From contig CAMLOR010000088.1 in the NCBI GenBank assembly GCA_946481615.1, forward strand, positions 1 to 11,567: a DNA stretch of 11,567 bases, given 5' to 3'. The notes beneath the pieces were generated by a model, which had not been told where the DNA came from, searched no databases, and saw nothing but the letters and a program-made list of their open reading frames with translations. Shown in pieces: positions 1 to 8,067 of this stretch. Within the stretch, counting starts at the first letter, position 1; every line of letters starts with the position of its first letter. The translations under genes and the position numbers were made by a program. Source of the stretch: an uncultured Aquimonas sp. Its GTDB lineage: Bacteria > Pseudomonadota > Gammaproteobacteria > Xanthomonadales > Xanthomonadaceae.

Positions 1-1331
1 CCGAACGCGGCATCGAGGCCATGCTGGCCTCGAGCATCTTCGACTTGATGGAGAAGTTCGCCGAGTACGGCTTCAACAAGTCGCACTCGGCGGCCTACGC
101 GCTGGTCGCCTACCAGACCGCCTGGCTGAAGACGCATTACCCGGCCGAATTCATGGCGGCAGTGCTGTCCTCCGACATGGACAACACCGACAAGGTGGTC
201 GGCTTCCTCGTCGAGGCGCGCGCGATGAAGCTGCGCGTGCTGCCGCCGGATGCCAACCAGTCGGCCTACATGTTCGAGGCCATCGACTCGAAGACGATCC
301 GCTACGGCCTGGGCGCCGTGAAGGGCGTGGGCCGCGGCGCCTGCGAGGCCATCGTCGAGGAGCGCGAACGCAGCGGCGCCTACACCGATCTGTTCGATTT
401 CTGCCGCCGCGTCGATGCCACGAAATTGAACCGGCGCGTGCTCGAAGCGCTGATCCATGCCGGCGCGCTCGATGCGCTCGGCCCGAACCGCGCTTCGCTG
501 ATGCTGCAACTGCCCGAAGTGCTGAAGGCGACCGAACAGCTCACGCGCGACAAGGCCGCGGGCCAGTTCGATATGTTCGGCAATTCCACGGCGAACGCCG
601 CGCCTATCCACCTGGACTTGCCGACGGCGGCCGAATGGCCGCTCGAACAGAAACTCAACGGCGAGCGCGACACGCTCGGCCACTATCTCAGCGGCCATCC
701 GCTCGATCCTTATCGCGATCTGCTGAAGCAACTCGCCAGCGGCACGCTCGACGACCTCGAAAAACTGCACGGCGAACGCAAGTTCGCGCGCGGCGCCGAA
801 GCCAGCGTGGTGCTCGCCGGCCTCGTCACGCAGATGCGCAAACGCGGCGACTCCATGGCCTTCGTGCAACTCGAAGACGGCAATGGCCGCGTCGAATGCG
901 CCTTCTTCCGCGACGCCTGCGTCGAATACGGCCCGCTGCTGACGCGCGACCGCATCCTGCTGATCGAAGGCCACCTGCAGGAAGACGAATTCAGCGGCGG
1001 CTACAGCTTGCGCGCGCGCCAGGCCTGGGATTTCAAACCGCTGTGCGCCAACCAGGCGAAGCTGCTGACGTTCGCCGCCACCGCGCGCGCCCTGCCGGAA
1101 GTCGAAAAGCTGCTCGCCAATTTCCGTCCCGGCAAGACGCCGATGCGCGTCGACCTCAAGATTCCCGGCGTGGGACAAGGCCCGCTGCACATCAACGGCG
1201 AACACGGCGTGCGCGCCGCTCCCGAACTGCTCGGCGCGCTGCGTGCGATTCCGGGCGTCGATGCGGTGTCGCTGCAGCTCACCAAGCCGTGGGGATCGCG
1301 CCAACCGGCGCCGCGCAGCAGCGAATACTGA
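1..1331 (+). CDS. dnaE: DNA polymerase III subunit alpha, C-terminal part (5' truncated by window edge)
   Basis: The catalytic alpha subunit of the replicative DNA polymerase III holoenzyme, acting in the cytoplasm at the replication fork. About 442 codons are visible, reading from base 3; the family is usually about 1160-1180 residues, so the PHP domain and most of the polymerase domain lie upstream of the window. Seen here in order: the conserved block EKFAEYGFNKSHSAAYALV, a helix-hairpin-helix region around GLGAVKGVGRGACEAI (bases about 306-350), the internal beta-clamp-binding pentapeptide QFDMF at 564-578 (QADMF in E. coli), then an OB-fold region (VLAGLVTQMRKRGDSMAFVQLEDGNGRVE) and a C-terminal tau-binding-type region. 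The ATG at base 21 is internal, not the start. The TGA at 1329-1331 is followed after only 18 bases by the stop of a convergent gene. Identification rests on close recall of the E. coli sequence. Confidence 0.97.
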   Translation, partial: ERGIEAMLASSIFDLMEKFAEYGFNKSHSAAYALVAYQTAWLKTHYPAEFMAAVLSSDMDNTDKVVGFLVEARAMKLRVLPPDANQSAYMFEAIDSKTIRYGLGAVKGVGRGACEAIVEERERSGAYTDLFDFCRRVDATKLNRRVLEALIHAGALDALGPNRASLMLQLPEVLKATEQLTRDKAAGQFDMFGNSTANAAPIHLDLPTAAEWPLEQKLNGERDTLGHYLSGHPLDPYRDLLKQLASGTLDDLEKLHGERKFARGAEASVVLAGLVTQMRKRGDSMAFVQLEDGNGRVECAFFRDACVEYGPLLTRDRILLIEGHLQEDEFSGGYSLRARQAWDFKPLCANQAKLLTFAATARALPEVEKLLANFRPGKTPMRVDLKIPGVGQGPLHINGEHGVRAAPELLGALRAIPGVDAVSLQLTKPWGSRQPAPRSSEY

Positions 1332-1349
1332 GCGCGACGCGGTTTTCGG

Positions 1350-3758
1350 CTAAGGCGACTCGAAGTCGCCCTCGAACACCGTGTCGGCATCGAGCAGGCC
1401 GGCCGCGAAGTACACGCCGTCCAGCGAATCCGGCGGCGACCACCCCAGCGTGGGGCCGTTGCGTCCCCCGGCCAGCCGGCCTGCGGCGGAGTCGAGACTC
1501 CGCGACGACGTGATCTTGTGCGGCCAGCCGACGTCGACGCGTGCCGTGCGCGCGGTCTCCTTGATCAACAGCGCCACCCGTCCGGCATCGTCCGCCAATC
1601 GGGCATCCAACAACTCCTCGCCGGGAGCCGACGGCCATCGCGTCTGGCGGCTGGCGAGCGTCTGCAGATTGACGGAGCGATGCTCGAAATACGCGCCGGT
1701 GCCCGAAGCCACCTGGTAGACCAGACGCAAGTTTTCGTAAGCATCGATGCCGGCGATGGGATCGACGGAAGTGATGCCGACGAACCAGGTCTCGCCCGCC
1801 GGCTCCTGCAACATCGTCGCCTGTGCCAGTTGCGTGCCGTCGAACACGCAGACGCGGATTCCCGACGGCGCCGGGTCCGCCGCGGTCTTCTTCACTGCCA
1901 CCCAACGCGCGCCCTGCAATGCACGCAAGGCCGGCGATTCGATGCTGCATCCCGAGGTGTCGACGGACGTGAAGCTGCCGGCGGCATTCCGGCGGAAGAA
2001 CTGCGAGCCCGAAGGGCCCTGGCACGCCCAGATGCTGCTGCCGTCCTCCAGCGCCAGGCCGACACGCTGGAAGCCGCTCTCCAGATAGATCTCGTCGACG
2101 ACGAGCCCGCCGGACGCATCGATCTCGCGCACCCGACAGCCCACGCCACCTTCGTGATAGCCGACGAGCGAGCGGCCCGCGCTTCCCGGCACCAGCCGCG
2201 GTGATTGCGGGTTGCCAGGCATCGCATGTTGCCAGTCGATGCCGCCCTCGGTGTCCAGCGCCGTCAACGTCGCGCCGTGGTGGACGCGATAGCTGCCATC
2301 GTCCGATTCGAACAACCCGTCGGGCACCGAACCGGTGAGTTCACGTTCCCAGTTGCGCGCGCCGGCGGCATCAACGCTCACCACGTGCACCGCGTGGTAG
2401 CCGGCAACGGCGAAAACCGCGTTGTCGTCCGAATCCCGCAATGCGTGTTGCGCCTCGTGCCGGTCTTCTGCCGAGGGCAGCTTCTTTTCGAAGATCGGTG
2501 CTTCGCTGCCGCTCCAGCGCATCAGCCAGCTTTCGGTGTGCGGCAGCGACTGATGGGCGAAGACGCCCGCCATGCCGGTTTCCGAAACCGAAGCCAGCCG
2601 GAAAGGCAGGTTCGGATCGGTCCAGGCATGAGTGGTCGATGTCGCCGCGGCGATGCCCACGCGGCGGACATCCAGCAAACGAGAACCCGCAAGTCCACCC
2701 CAGGCGATCAAGGGCATGCTCTGGAAGCCGGCGACCACGCCGCCGGCACTGGCGGGTTCGAACGATGGGAAGCCCGGAATGGGTGAACAGGTGCCCATCG
2801 ACGCCGATCCGTCGACCGCCGCAGTTCCTTCGAGCAGACAGGGCGCGCCGTAGTAATAGCCGCCGATGCCGAGAACGGAGATCTCGTCCGCGACGACCTG
2901 AAGCGCCGAAACGACGACTTCGCGCGAAAACGGGGTGCTCTCGAGCTGCCAGGATAGATTCGCATCCGCGCCGAGTCCGGCGAGGAACACCGTTTCGGTC
3001 GGGTCGCCTGCCATCACGCCGCCGACCCACACGCGTCCATCGGGCACGGAAGCGAATGCCGACAACCTCGGCGCGGCGGCAAGCGGAGGCGAGAAGGGCT
3101 GCGTACCCAGCGTCTGCAACGAAGCATCGAGCAATCGAACGCCATTGCCGCCGCTGTTGTACGTCTCGACGGCCACACCGCCGTTCGCCAGACCGTGCAG
3201 GCGCGGCTCGATCTGGAGACCCAGATCGGCACTCGCCAGCAGCTCGCCGTCGTCCAGTGCGAATCGACGCAAGCTGGAATACGAAGAATCCATGAGGACG
3301 ACGGTCTCGCCCTGCACGAGCACATCGAAAACCGCATTGAACCCGACCGGCCAGCTCGCGAGCTGCGTGCCGTCCGCGTCGTAAACGAAGGCCTGGTCGC
3401 CATCCGCACCGATGTCGTAGGCGCTGACGAACACGCGCCCATCCGGCAGCACCGCGAACGGCGTATGGCTGCGATGGATCGGCGTCGGTGGCCGCGGAAA
3501 CGAGTGCCGCCAAAGTTCGCTCCCGTCCGTGCCGATGCGGACGATGGCGGTGTCCGGATCGCGTGGTGCCATCAGCGCCAGCACGGTCGACCCGTCGGCG
3601 AGATGCTGCACGCCGGTCACCTTGACGTTCCCCGTTTCCACGAAAGGTTCGGAGAACAACGATTCCGGAACCTCGCCACCGTACGCGACCGCCACTGGCA
3701 TGAGTATCGTCGCGACGAGGCAGGCGAGTAACGTTCGCGATCGCGCGATTGACTGCAT
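1350..3758 (-). CDS. Exported beta-propeller-like protein with C-terminal DTVFEGDFE tail, function unknown
   Basis: About 802 residues; I do not recognise a named family. Residues 1-25 form a signal peptide (SIARSR n-region, hydrophobic LLACLVATILMPVAV, likely cut after AVA at 23-25), so the product should reach the periplasm, outer surface or medium. The body has scattered propeller-like blade signatures: LPDGRVFVSAYD, VPDGRVWVGGVM and LEDGSSIWACQG, plus DG...W motifs near residues 77-85, 265-270, 463-470 and 502-509. This recalls PQQ-like or WD-like propellers used as scaffolds. Six cysteines follow the signal peptide (307, 324, 541, 579, 604, 637) and could form disulfides. It ends DTVFEGDFE-SP, almost the tail of the upstream gene. 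The ATG at 3758 is chosen over an in-frame start at 3938 because AAGGAGGG sits just before it, a signal peptide begins there, and the longer form would run into the preceding gene. It converges on dnaE with an 18-base gap. Confidence 0.85.
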   Translation of the reverse strand: MQSIARSRTLLACLVATILMPVAVAYGGEVPESLFSEPFVETGNVKVTGVQHLADGSTVLALMAPRDPDTAIVRIGTDGSELWRHSFPRPPTPIHRSHTPFAVLPDGRVFVSAYDIGADGDQAFVYDADGTQLASWPVGFNAVFDVLVQGETVVLMDSSYSSLRRFALDDGELLASADLGLQIEPRLHGLANGGVAVETYNSGGNGVRLLDASLQTLGTQPFSPPLAAAPRLSAFASVPDGRVWVGGVMAGDPTETVFLAGLGADANLSWQLESTPFSREVVVSALQVVADEISVLGIGGYYYGAPCLLEGTAAVDGSASMGTCSPIPGFPSFEPASAGGVVAGFQSMPLIAWGGLAGSRLLDVRRVGIAAATSTTHAWTDPNLPFRLASVSETGMAGVFAHQSLPHTESWLMRWSGSEAPIFEKKLPSAEDRHEAQHALRDSDDNAVFAVAGYHAVHVVSVDAAGARNWERELTGSVPDGLFESDDGSYRVHHGATLTALDTEGGIDWQHAMPGNPQSPRLVPGSAGRSLVGYHEGGVGCRVREIDASGGLVVDEIYLESGFQRVGLALEDGSSIWACQGPSGSQFFRRNAAGSFTSVDTSGCSIESPALRALQGARWVAVKKTAADPAPSGIRVCVFDGTQLAQATMLQEPAGETWFVGITSVDPIAGIDAYENLRLVYQVASGTGAYFEHRSVNLQTLASRQTRWPSAPGEELLDARLADDAGRVALLIKETARTARVDVGWPHKITSSRSLDSAAGRLAGGRNGPTLGWSPPDSLDGVYFAAGLLDADTVFEGDFESP
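1354..1370 (-). terminator. Hairpin at the dnaE / propeller-gene convergent junction, terminator-like
   Basis: A perfect 7-bp inverted repeat (GGCGACT / AGTCGCC, 3-base loop) lies just beyond the dnaE stop and overlaps the last codons (GDFES) of the convergent gene. It is symmetric, so it could form in both transcripts. Neither side has a good U-tract, so intrinsic termination would be weak; it may instead stabilise RNA 3' ends. It could also be chance arising from the codons of the tail motif. Confidence 0.35.
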
Positions 3759-3762
3759 GAGA

Positions 3763-3770
3763 CCCTCCTT
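3763..3770 (-). promoter_or_regulatory. Strong ribosome binding site deciding the start of the propeller gene
   Basis: On the minus strand AAGGAGGG lies four bases before the ATG at 3758-3756. It is close to a perfect Shine-Dalgarno and is much stronger than those of most genes here. It fixes the start and argues against the 60-residue longer reading. Confidence 0.8.
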
Positions 3771-3780
3771 GGCGCGGGCG

Positions 3781-3786
3781 AGTCTA
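3781..3786 (-). promoter_or_regulatory. Possible -10 box of the propeller gene
   Basis: Minus-strand TAGACT matches the sigma-70 -10 consensus at 4 of 6 positions and would start transcription about 15 bases before the ATG, leaving a short leader that holds the ribosome binding site. No good -35 box is visible at the right spacing. It would let this gene be transcribed independently of the upstream repeat-protein gene. Confidence 0.3.
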
Positions 3787-3896
3787 GCCGACGTCATCGT
3801 GCGGACACAGCCCTCGACCGGGGGGCACTCGCAAGGTCGTAGCGTCGCTCCTGAGTTCGCTGCGCTTCCGCCAACGGTAGCGGCCGATCGCTGCGG

Positions 3897-3926
3897 AGCA
3901 GCGGCGCCACCACGGGCGCCGCCGCT
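3897..3926 (-). terminator. GC-rich hairpin after the repeat-protein gene
   Basis: On the minus strand AGCGGCGGCGCC pairs with GGCGCCGCTGCT around a 6-base loop, giving 12 base pairs including one G-U. It starts eight bases after the TGA at 3937-3935. The non-Watson-Crick position is a tolerated G-U in minus-strand RNA but a C-A mismatch in plus-strand RNA, which fits a minus-strand role. There is no U-tract, so it could be a weak terminator, an attenuator, or a 3'-end stabiliser between the two genes. Confidence 0.5.
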
Positions 3927-3934
3927 TCGCATCG

Positions 3935-6900
3935 TCAACGCCCGATCGGCGCCCTCAAGAGCGAACTACCCGCATCCTCGAAGCCATCGCCGAAGATCGT
4001 GTCGGGCAGGACGGAATCCTCATCAGTGGCGGTGTTGTTGGCGGGCGTCGGATCGTCGCCGTCGAGGCTGGTGGCGATCGCGGTGTTGCTCACGCTGCCC
4101 GATGTTGCGATCGGCGTGACGGCCAGGGTGTATTCGAGCAGCGCTCCGTTGGGCAAGGCGCCGGTGGTTTCGTCGATGTCCGAAGTGCCGCTCGCGTTCG
4201 GACACAGCCCGACCGGCGCGGAAGTGCAACTCCATTCCACGTCGGCGAAAGCGGCGTCCGCCACGTCGTCCACCACGTGCACGCCAGACACCGCGACGGG
4301 GCCCGCGTTCAGCACCTGGATCGTGTAGATCGTGTCGCGTCCCGGATACACGCCATCCTCGAAATTGGTCTTGCTGACCTGCACGTCCGCCGCCGCACCG
4401 GTGCCCTGTACGCTGAAGGTGAAGGGATTTTCGTCGCCGTCGTCGTTGTCGATGCTGACCGTCGCGCTGCGCAGGCCGGCCGCGCTCGGATCGAAGGTCA
4501 CCTGCAGTGTCGTGTTGGCTCCCGCCCCCACGGTGGCCGGCGCCAACGACACAGTGAAGTCCGACGACTCGCTGCCCCCGATCACGACCTGGGTGAGCAA
4601 GAGATCGGCGTTGCCCTGGTTCTCGATGGTGAAGGTGGTGGCCGCGGTCGCAGCGCTCAGCGCCACCGTGCCGAAGTCGGTGCCGTCGCCGAGGCTGGGC
4701 GTGGCGTCGCCATCGGGAATGTCGAAGCCGCCGTAGCTGACGGCGATCTCGGGCGTGCCGCCCGTGCCCTGGATGGCGAACTCGAATGCATTCTCGTCGC
4801 TGTCGTCGTTGGCGATGCTGACCGTCGCGCTGCGCAGGCCGGCCGCGCTCGGGTCGAACGTCACTTCCAGCGTCGTGTTGCTTCCCGGCGCCACCGTCGC
4901 GGCGGGCAACACCGATACCGTGAAATCCGCGGCTTCGGGGCCCCCGATGACGACCTGCGAAAGCGTCAGATCGTCACCACCCAGGTTTTCGATACTGAAA
5001 GTGGTGGCCAGGCTCGCGCCGTTCAGCGCCACGGTGCCGAAGTCGGTGCCGTCGCCGGGGCGGGGCGTGGTGTCGCCGTCCGGAATGTCGGAGCCACCGT
5101 AGCTGACGGCGATCTCGGGCGAGGCGCCGATGCCCTGCACGGCGAACACGAAAGGATTTTCGTCGTCGTCGCTGTTGTCGATGCTCACCGTCGCGCTGCG
5201 CAGGCCGGGGGCGGCGGGATCGAACGTCACTTCCAGCGTCGTGCTGCTGCCCGACGTCACGGTCGCGGCCGGCAACACCGAAACGGTGAAATCCGCGGCT
5301 TCCGTGCCGCCGATGGCGACGGCAACGAGCGAAAGATCGGCATTGCCCGCATTGCCGATGGTGAAGGTGCGCGTGAGGGTTCCGGCACTCACCGGCACCA
5401 CGCCGAAATCGGTGTGGTCGAGCAGGTCCGGCGTGAGGTCGCCCGCCGCGATGTCGATCGCGTTGCCCGAAACCGCGATGTCGGGCGCCATGCCGTTCCC
5501 CTGCAGCGCGAACACGAACGGAGCTTCGTCGGGATCGTCGCTGCCGATGCTCACCGTCGCGCTGCGCAGGCCGATGGCGGCGGGATCGAACGTCACCTCC
5601 AGCGTCGTGCTGCTGCCCGGGGTCACGGTCGCGGCCGGCGACACCGAAACCGTGAAATCCGCGGCTTCGGGGCCGCCGATGACGACAGCGCCGAGCGAAA
5701 GGTCGGCGTCGCCCGCATTGCTGATGGTGAAGGTACGCGCGAGGGTTCCGGCATTCACCGCCACCATGCCGAAATCGGTATGGTCGAGCAGGTCCGGCGT
5801 GAGGTCGCCCGCCGCGATGTCGATCGCGTTGCCCGAGACCGCGATGTCGGGCGCCAGGCCGTTGCCCTGGATCGCGAAGTCGTAGGGATTCTGCCGGGGA
5901 TCGTCGCTGGCGATGTTGAGGACGGCCGTGCGCGCGCCCACCGCGCCCGGATCGAAGGTGACATCGAAGGTGGTGCTGCCGCCTGCTGAAGCCACGGGAG
6001 ACACCGGCGCCGCCGTGATGCTGAAGTCTCCCGGGTTCGCACCGCTGAACGTGATGCCGGTGATGTTCAGATCGACGTTGCCCCGGTTCTCGAGCACGAA
6101 GGTTCGCGTTACCGTCCCGCCATTGATGGAGGCGTCGCCGAAATCGGAGTGGTCGGCAGCATCCGGCGTTTCGTCGCCATCGTCGATCGACACCGCGTTG
6201 CCGATCACCTCGACCACCGGCCGCACGTCGATATCGAGCACTTCGGCCGCCGTCAACGCGCGGTTGTAGAGCCGGAAATCGTCGAGCAGGCCACTGGACG
6301 GCAGGTTGGCGCTGTTCGAATAGGCCCCCACCTTGAACGGTCCCGCGCTGACGAAGGTCAACGGCCCGGCCTGCGCTACCGTATTGACCAGCACCCCGTT
6401 GAGATAGGCACGGATCTCGTTCGCCGCCATGTCGTAGACGAAGGTGTTCCGGCTCGGAGCCGCCGAAGCTCCGCCGTTGAGGTACACATCCGTGATGCCG
6501 TTGCCGCGCAATATCCAGTTGCCCGGGTTTGCCACGCCGCCGGTGAAACAACGGAAGCCACCCGCGTTGACGTCGCCGAAGATGTAGTAGGTCGAAGTCG
6601 TCGACGGGATGTTGGAGGTGACGAAGGAGATCGTCCACGACGTACCCGAAAGCGAGGTCGCCCACCCCGTGTTCAGGTAGTCGCTGGCGGAAGATGTTCC
6701 GGTGCCGAGCAACGAAAACCCGCCGCCACCGGTGTTCAGATCGGTGCCGGCCTGGGTCAACAAGCCCATGAGCGTGGCCGTCGTGGTGCCCACGGGCGGC
6801 GAACTGGCGAGGTTGTCCACCGATGTGCCGCTGTCGTCGAAGCGATAGTGCAGAAGCTCCGGCACGCTGTCCGCCTGCGCGGCGGACGGAACCAGCGAAA

Positions 6901-6946
6901 ACGCCGCCAGGAACGCGGCCAGGCGGCAACGCTCGATGAGAGTCAT
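3935..6946 (-). CDS. Exported LamG / choice-of-anchor-D repeat / DUF11-like protein with C-terminal DTIFGDGFE tail
   Basis: A 1003-residue predicted surface or secreted protein, probably structural or adhesive; no catalytic motif is seen. Residues 1-25 are a signal peptide (hydrophobic [17 protein letters not shown], likely cut after AQA at 23-25). Residues about 29-240 resemble a LamG/concanavalin-A-like domain (YRFDDSG near the start; [17 protein letters not shown] at the end is the typical closing strand). Five Ig-like repeats of the choice-of-anchor-D / HYDIN-like type begin at residues 243, 366, 488, 610 and 732. Residues about 853-978 resemble a DUF11 domain ([20 protein letters not shown], then [10 protein letters not shown]), with one cysteine pair (907, 915). 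The tail has DTIFGDGFE at 982-990 followed by 13 residues. The ATG at 6946 has GAAGGT eight bases upstream. A 176-base gap with a hairpin precedes the next gene on the same strand. The domain calls are from recalled family patterns; the ligand is unknown. Confidence 0.88.
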   Translation of the reverse strand: MTLIERCRLAAFLAAFSLVPSAAQADSVPELLHYRFDDSGTSVDNLASSPPVGTTTATLMGLLTQAGTDLNTGGGGFSLLGTGTSSASDYLNTGWATSLSGTSWTISFVTSNIPSTTSTYYIFGDVNAGGFRCFTGGVANPGNWILRGNGITDVYLNGGASAAPSRNTFVYDMAANEIRAYLNGVLVNTVAQAGPLTFVSAGPFKVGAYSNSANLPSSGLLDDFRLYNRALTAAEVLDIDVRPVVEVIGNAVSIDDGDETPDAADHSDFGDASINGGTVTRTFVLENRGNVDLNITGITFSGANPGDFSITAAPVSPVASAGGSTTFDVTFDPGAVGARTAVLNIASDDPRQNPYDFAIQGNGLAPDIAVSGNAIDIAAGDLTPDLLDHTDFGMVAVNAGTLARTFTISNAGDADLSLGAVVIGGPEAADFTVSVSPAATVTPGSSTTLEVTFDPAAIGLRSATVSIGSDDPDEAPFVFALQGNGMAPDIAVSGNAIDIAAGDLTPDLLDHTDFGVVPVSAGTLTRTFTIGNAGNADLSLVAVAIGGTEAADFTVSVLPAATVTSGSSTTLEVTFDPAAPGLRSATVSIDNSDDDENPFVFAVQGIGASPEIAVSYGGSDIPDGDTTPRPGDGTDFGTVALNGASLATTFSIENLGGDDLTLSQVVIGGPEAADFTVSVLPAATVAPGSNTTLEVTFDPSAAGLRSATVSIANDDSDENAFEFAIQGTGGTPEIAVSYGGFDIPDGDATPSLGDGTDFGTVALSAATAATTFTIENQGNADLLLTQVVIGGSESSDFTVSLAPATVGAGANTTLQVTFDPSAAGLRSATVSIDNDDGDENPFTFSVQGTGAAADVQVSKTNFEDGVYPGRDTIYTIQVLNAGPVAVSGVHVVDDVADAAFADVEWSCTSAPVGLCPNASGTSDIDETTGALPNGALLEYTLAVTPIATSGSVSNTAIATSLDGDDPTPANNTATDEDSVLPDTIFGDGFEDAGSSLLRAPIGR
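4391..6220 (-). repeat. Five tandem in-frame coding repeats of about 366 bp (122 residues)
   Basis: The units start at protein residues 243, 366, 488, 610 and 732, a spacing of 123, 122, 122 and 122 residues. Each opens with P-[DE]-I-A-V-S or a variant, has an Asp-rich loop ending TDFG or SDFG, a middle DFTVS strand, and closes VTFDP...GLRSATVSI...QG.G. Units 2 and 3 share an identical opening of 28 residues; units 4 and 5 share [15 protein letters not shown] and [11 protein letters not shown]. Unit 1 is the most diverged. This fits stepwise duplication of an Ig-like domain, and the array could change copy number by recombination. Confidence 0.92.
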
Positions 6947-6951
6947 GACGT

Positions 6952-6973
6952 ACTACCTTCCCCCTTCGGTAGT
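6952..6973 (-). promoter_or_regulatory. Leader inverted repeat overlapping the ribosome binding site of the repeat-protein gene
   Basis: ACTACC and GGTAGT form a perfect 6-bp inverted repeat with a 10-base centre, ending five bases upstream of the ATG at 6946. On the minus strand the downstream arm contains the last three bases of the Shine-Dalgarno GAAGGT, so a leader hairpin could partly hide it; a regulator could equally bind it as DNA. A 6-bp repeat can occur by chance, and no clear promoter for this gene was found between here and the accA promoter. Confidence 0.3.
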
Positions 6974-7032
6974 GGATGCGGGCGCGGTTCCCCGTCCCGC
7001 GGCCTGCCTATCATGCCCCGATCCGGGCGGCT

Positions 7033-7061
7033 TCGGCAGGCCCCGCGCCACCGGCTATAAT
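7033..7061 (+). promoter_or_regulatory. Sigma-70-type promoter of the accA-tilS-xseB-ispA cluster
   Basis: A perfect -10 box TATAAT lies at 7056-7061. With a 17-base spacer, TCGGCA at 7033-7038 matches 4 of 6 bases of the -35 consensus TTGACA. Transcription would start near 7068, about 20 bases before the accA ATG. It lies in the 142-base divergent gap between accA and the minus-strand repeat-protein gene. Confidence 0.65.
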
Positions 7062-7088
7062 CGCCGCCCGCAAGCGCAGCGCCCAGAC

Positions 7089-8048
<960 letters not shown>

Positions 8049-8067
8049 GCGCATCGGAGCGGCGCGC

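Noticed and set aside
3759..3938. Longer reading of the propeller gene starting at 3938, adding 60 residues
   Set aside because: The added part is low-complexity, has no ribosome binding site, overlaps the stop of the upstream gene and would hide the signal peptide. The ATG at 3758 has a near-perfect Shine-Dalgarno.
4277..5989. Plus-strand open frame of 570 codons antisense to the repeat-protein gene
   Set aside because: It is Arg/His/Ala-rich with periodic repeats mirroring the opposite-strand coding repeats. It is a high-GC shadow, as is the 651-codon minus-strand frame at 4974-6929.
4391..6220. Regularly spaced repeats considered as a CRISPR-like array
   Set aside because: The 366-bp units are continuous in-frame protein-coding repeats, without short repeats separated by unique spacers, and no cas gene is present.
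6936..7088. Longer accA reading starting at 6936
   Set aside because: The extra 51 residues do not resemble AccA and lie upstream of or across the TATAAT promoter; the start at 7089 gives the exact family N-terminus and length.
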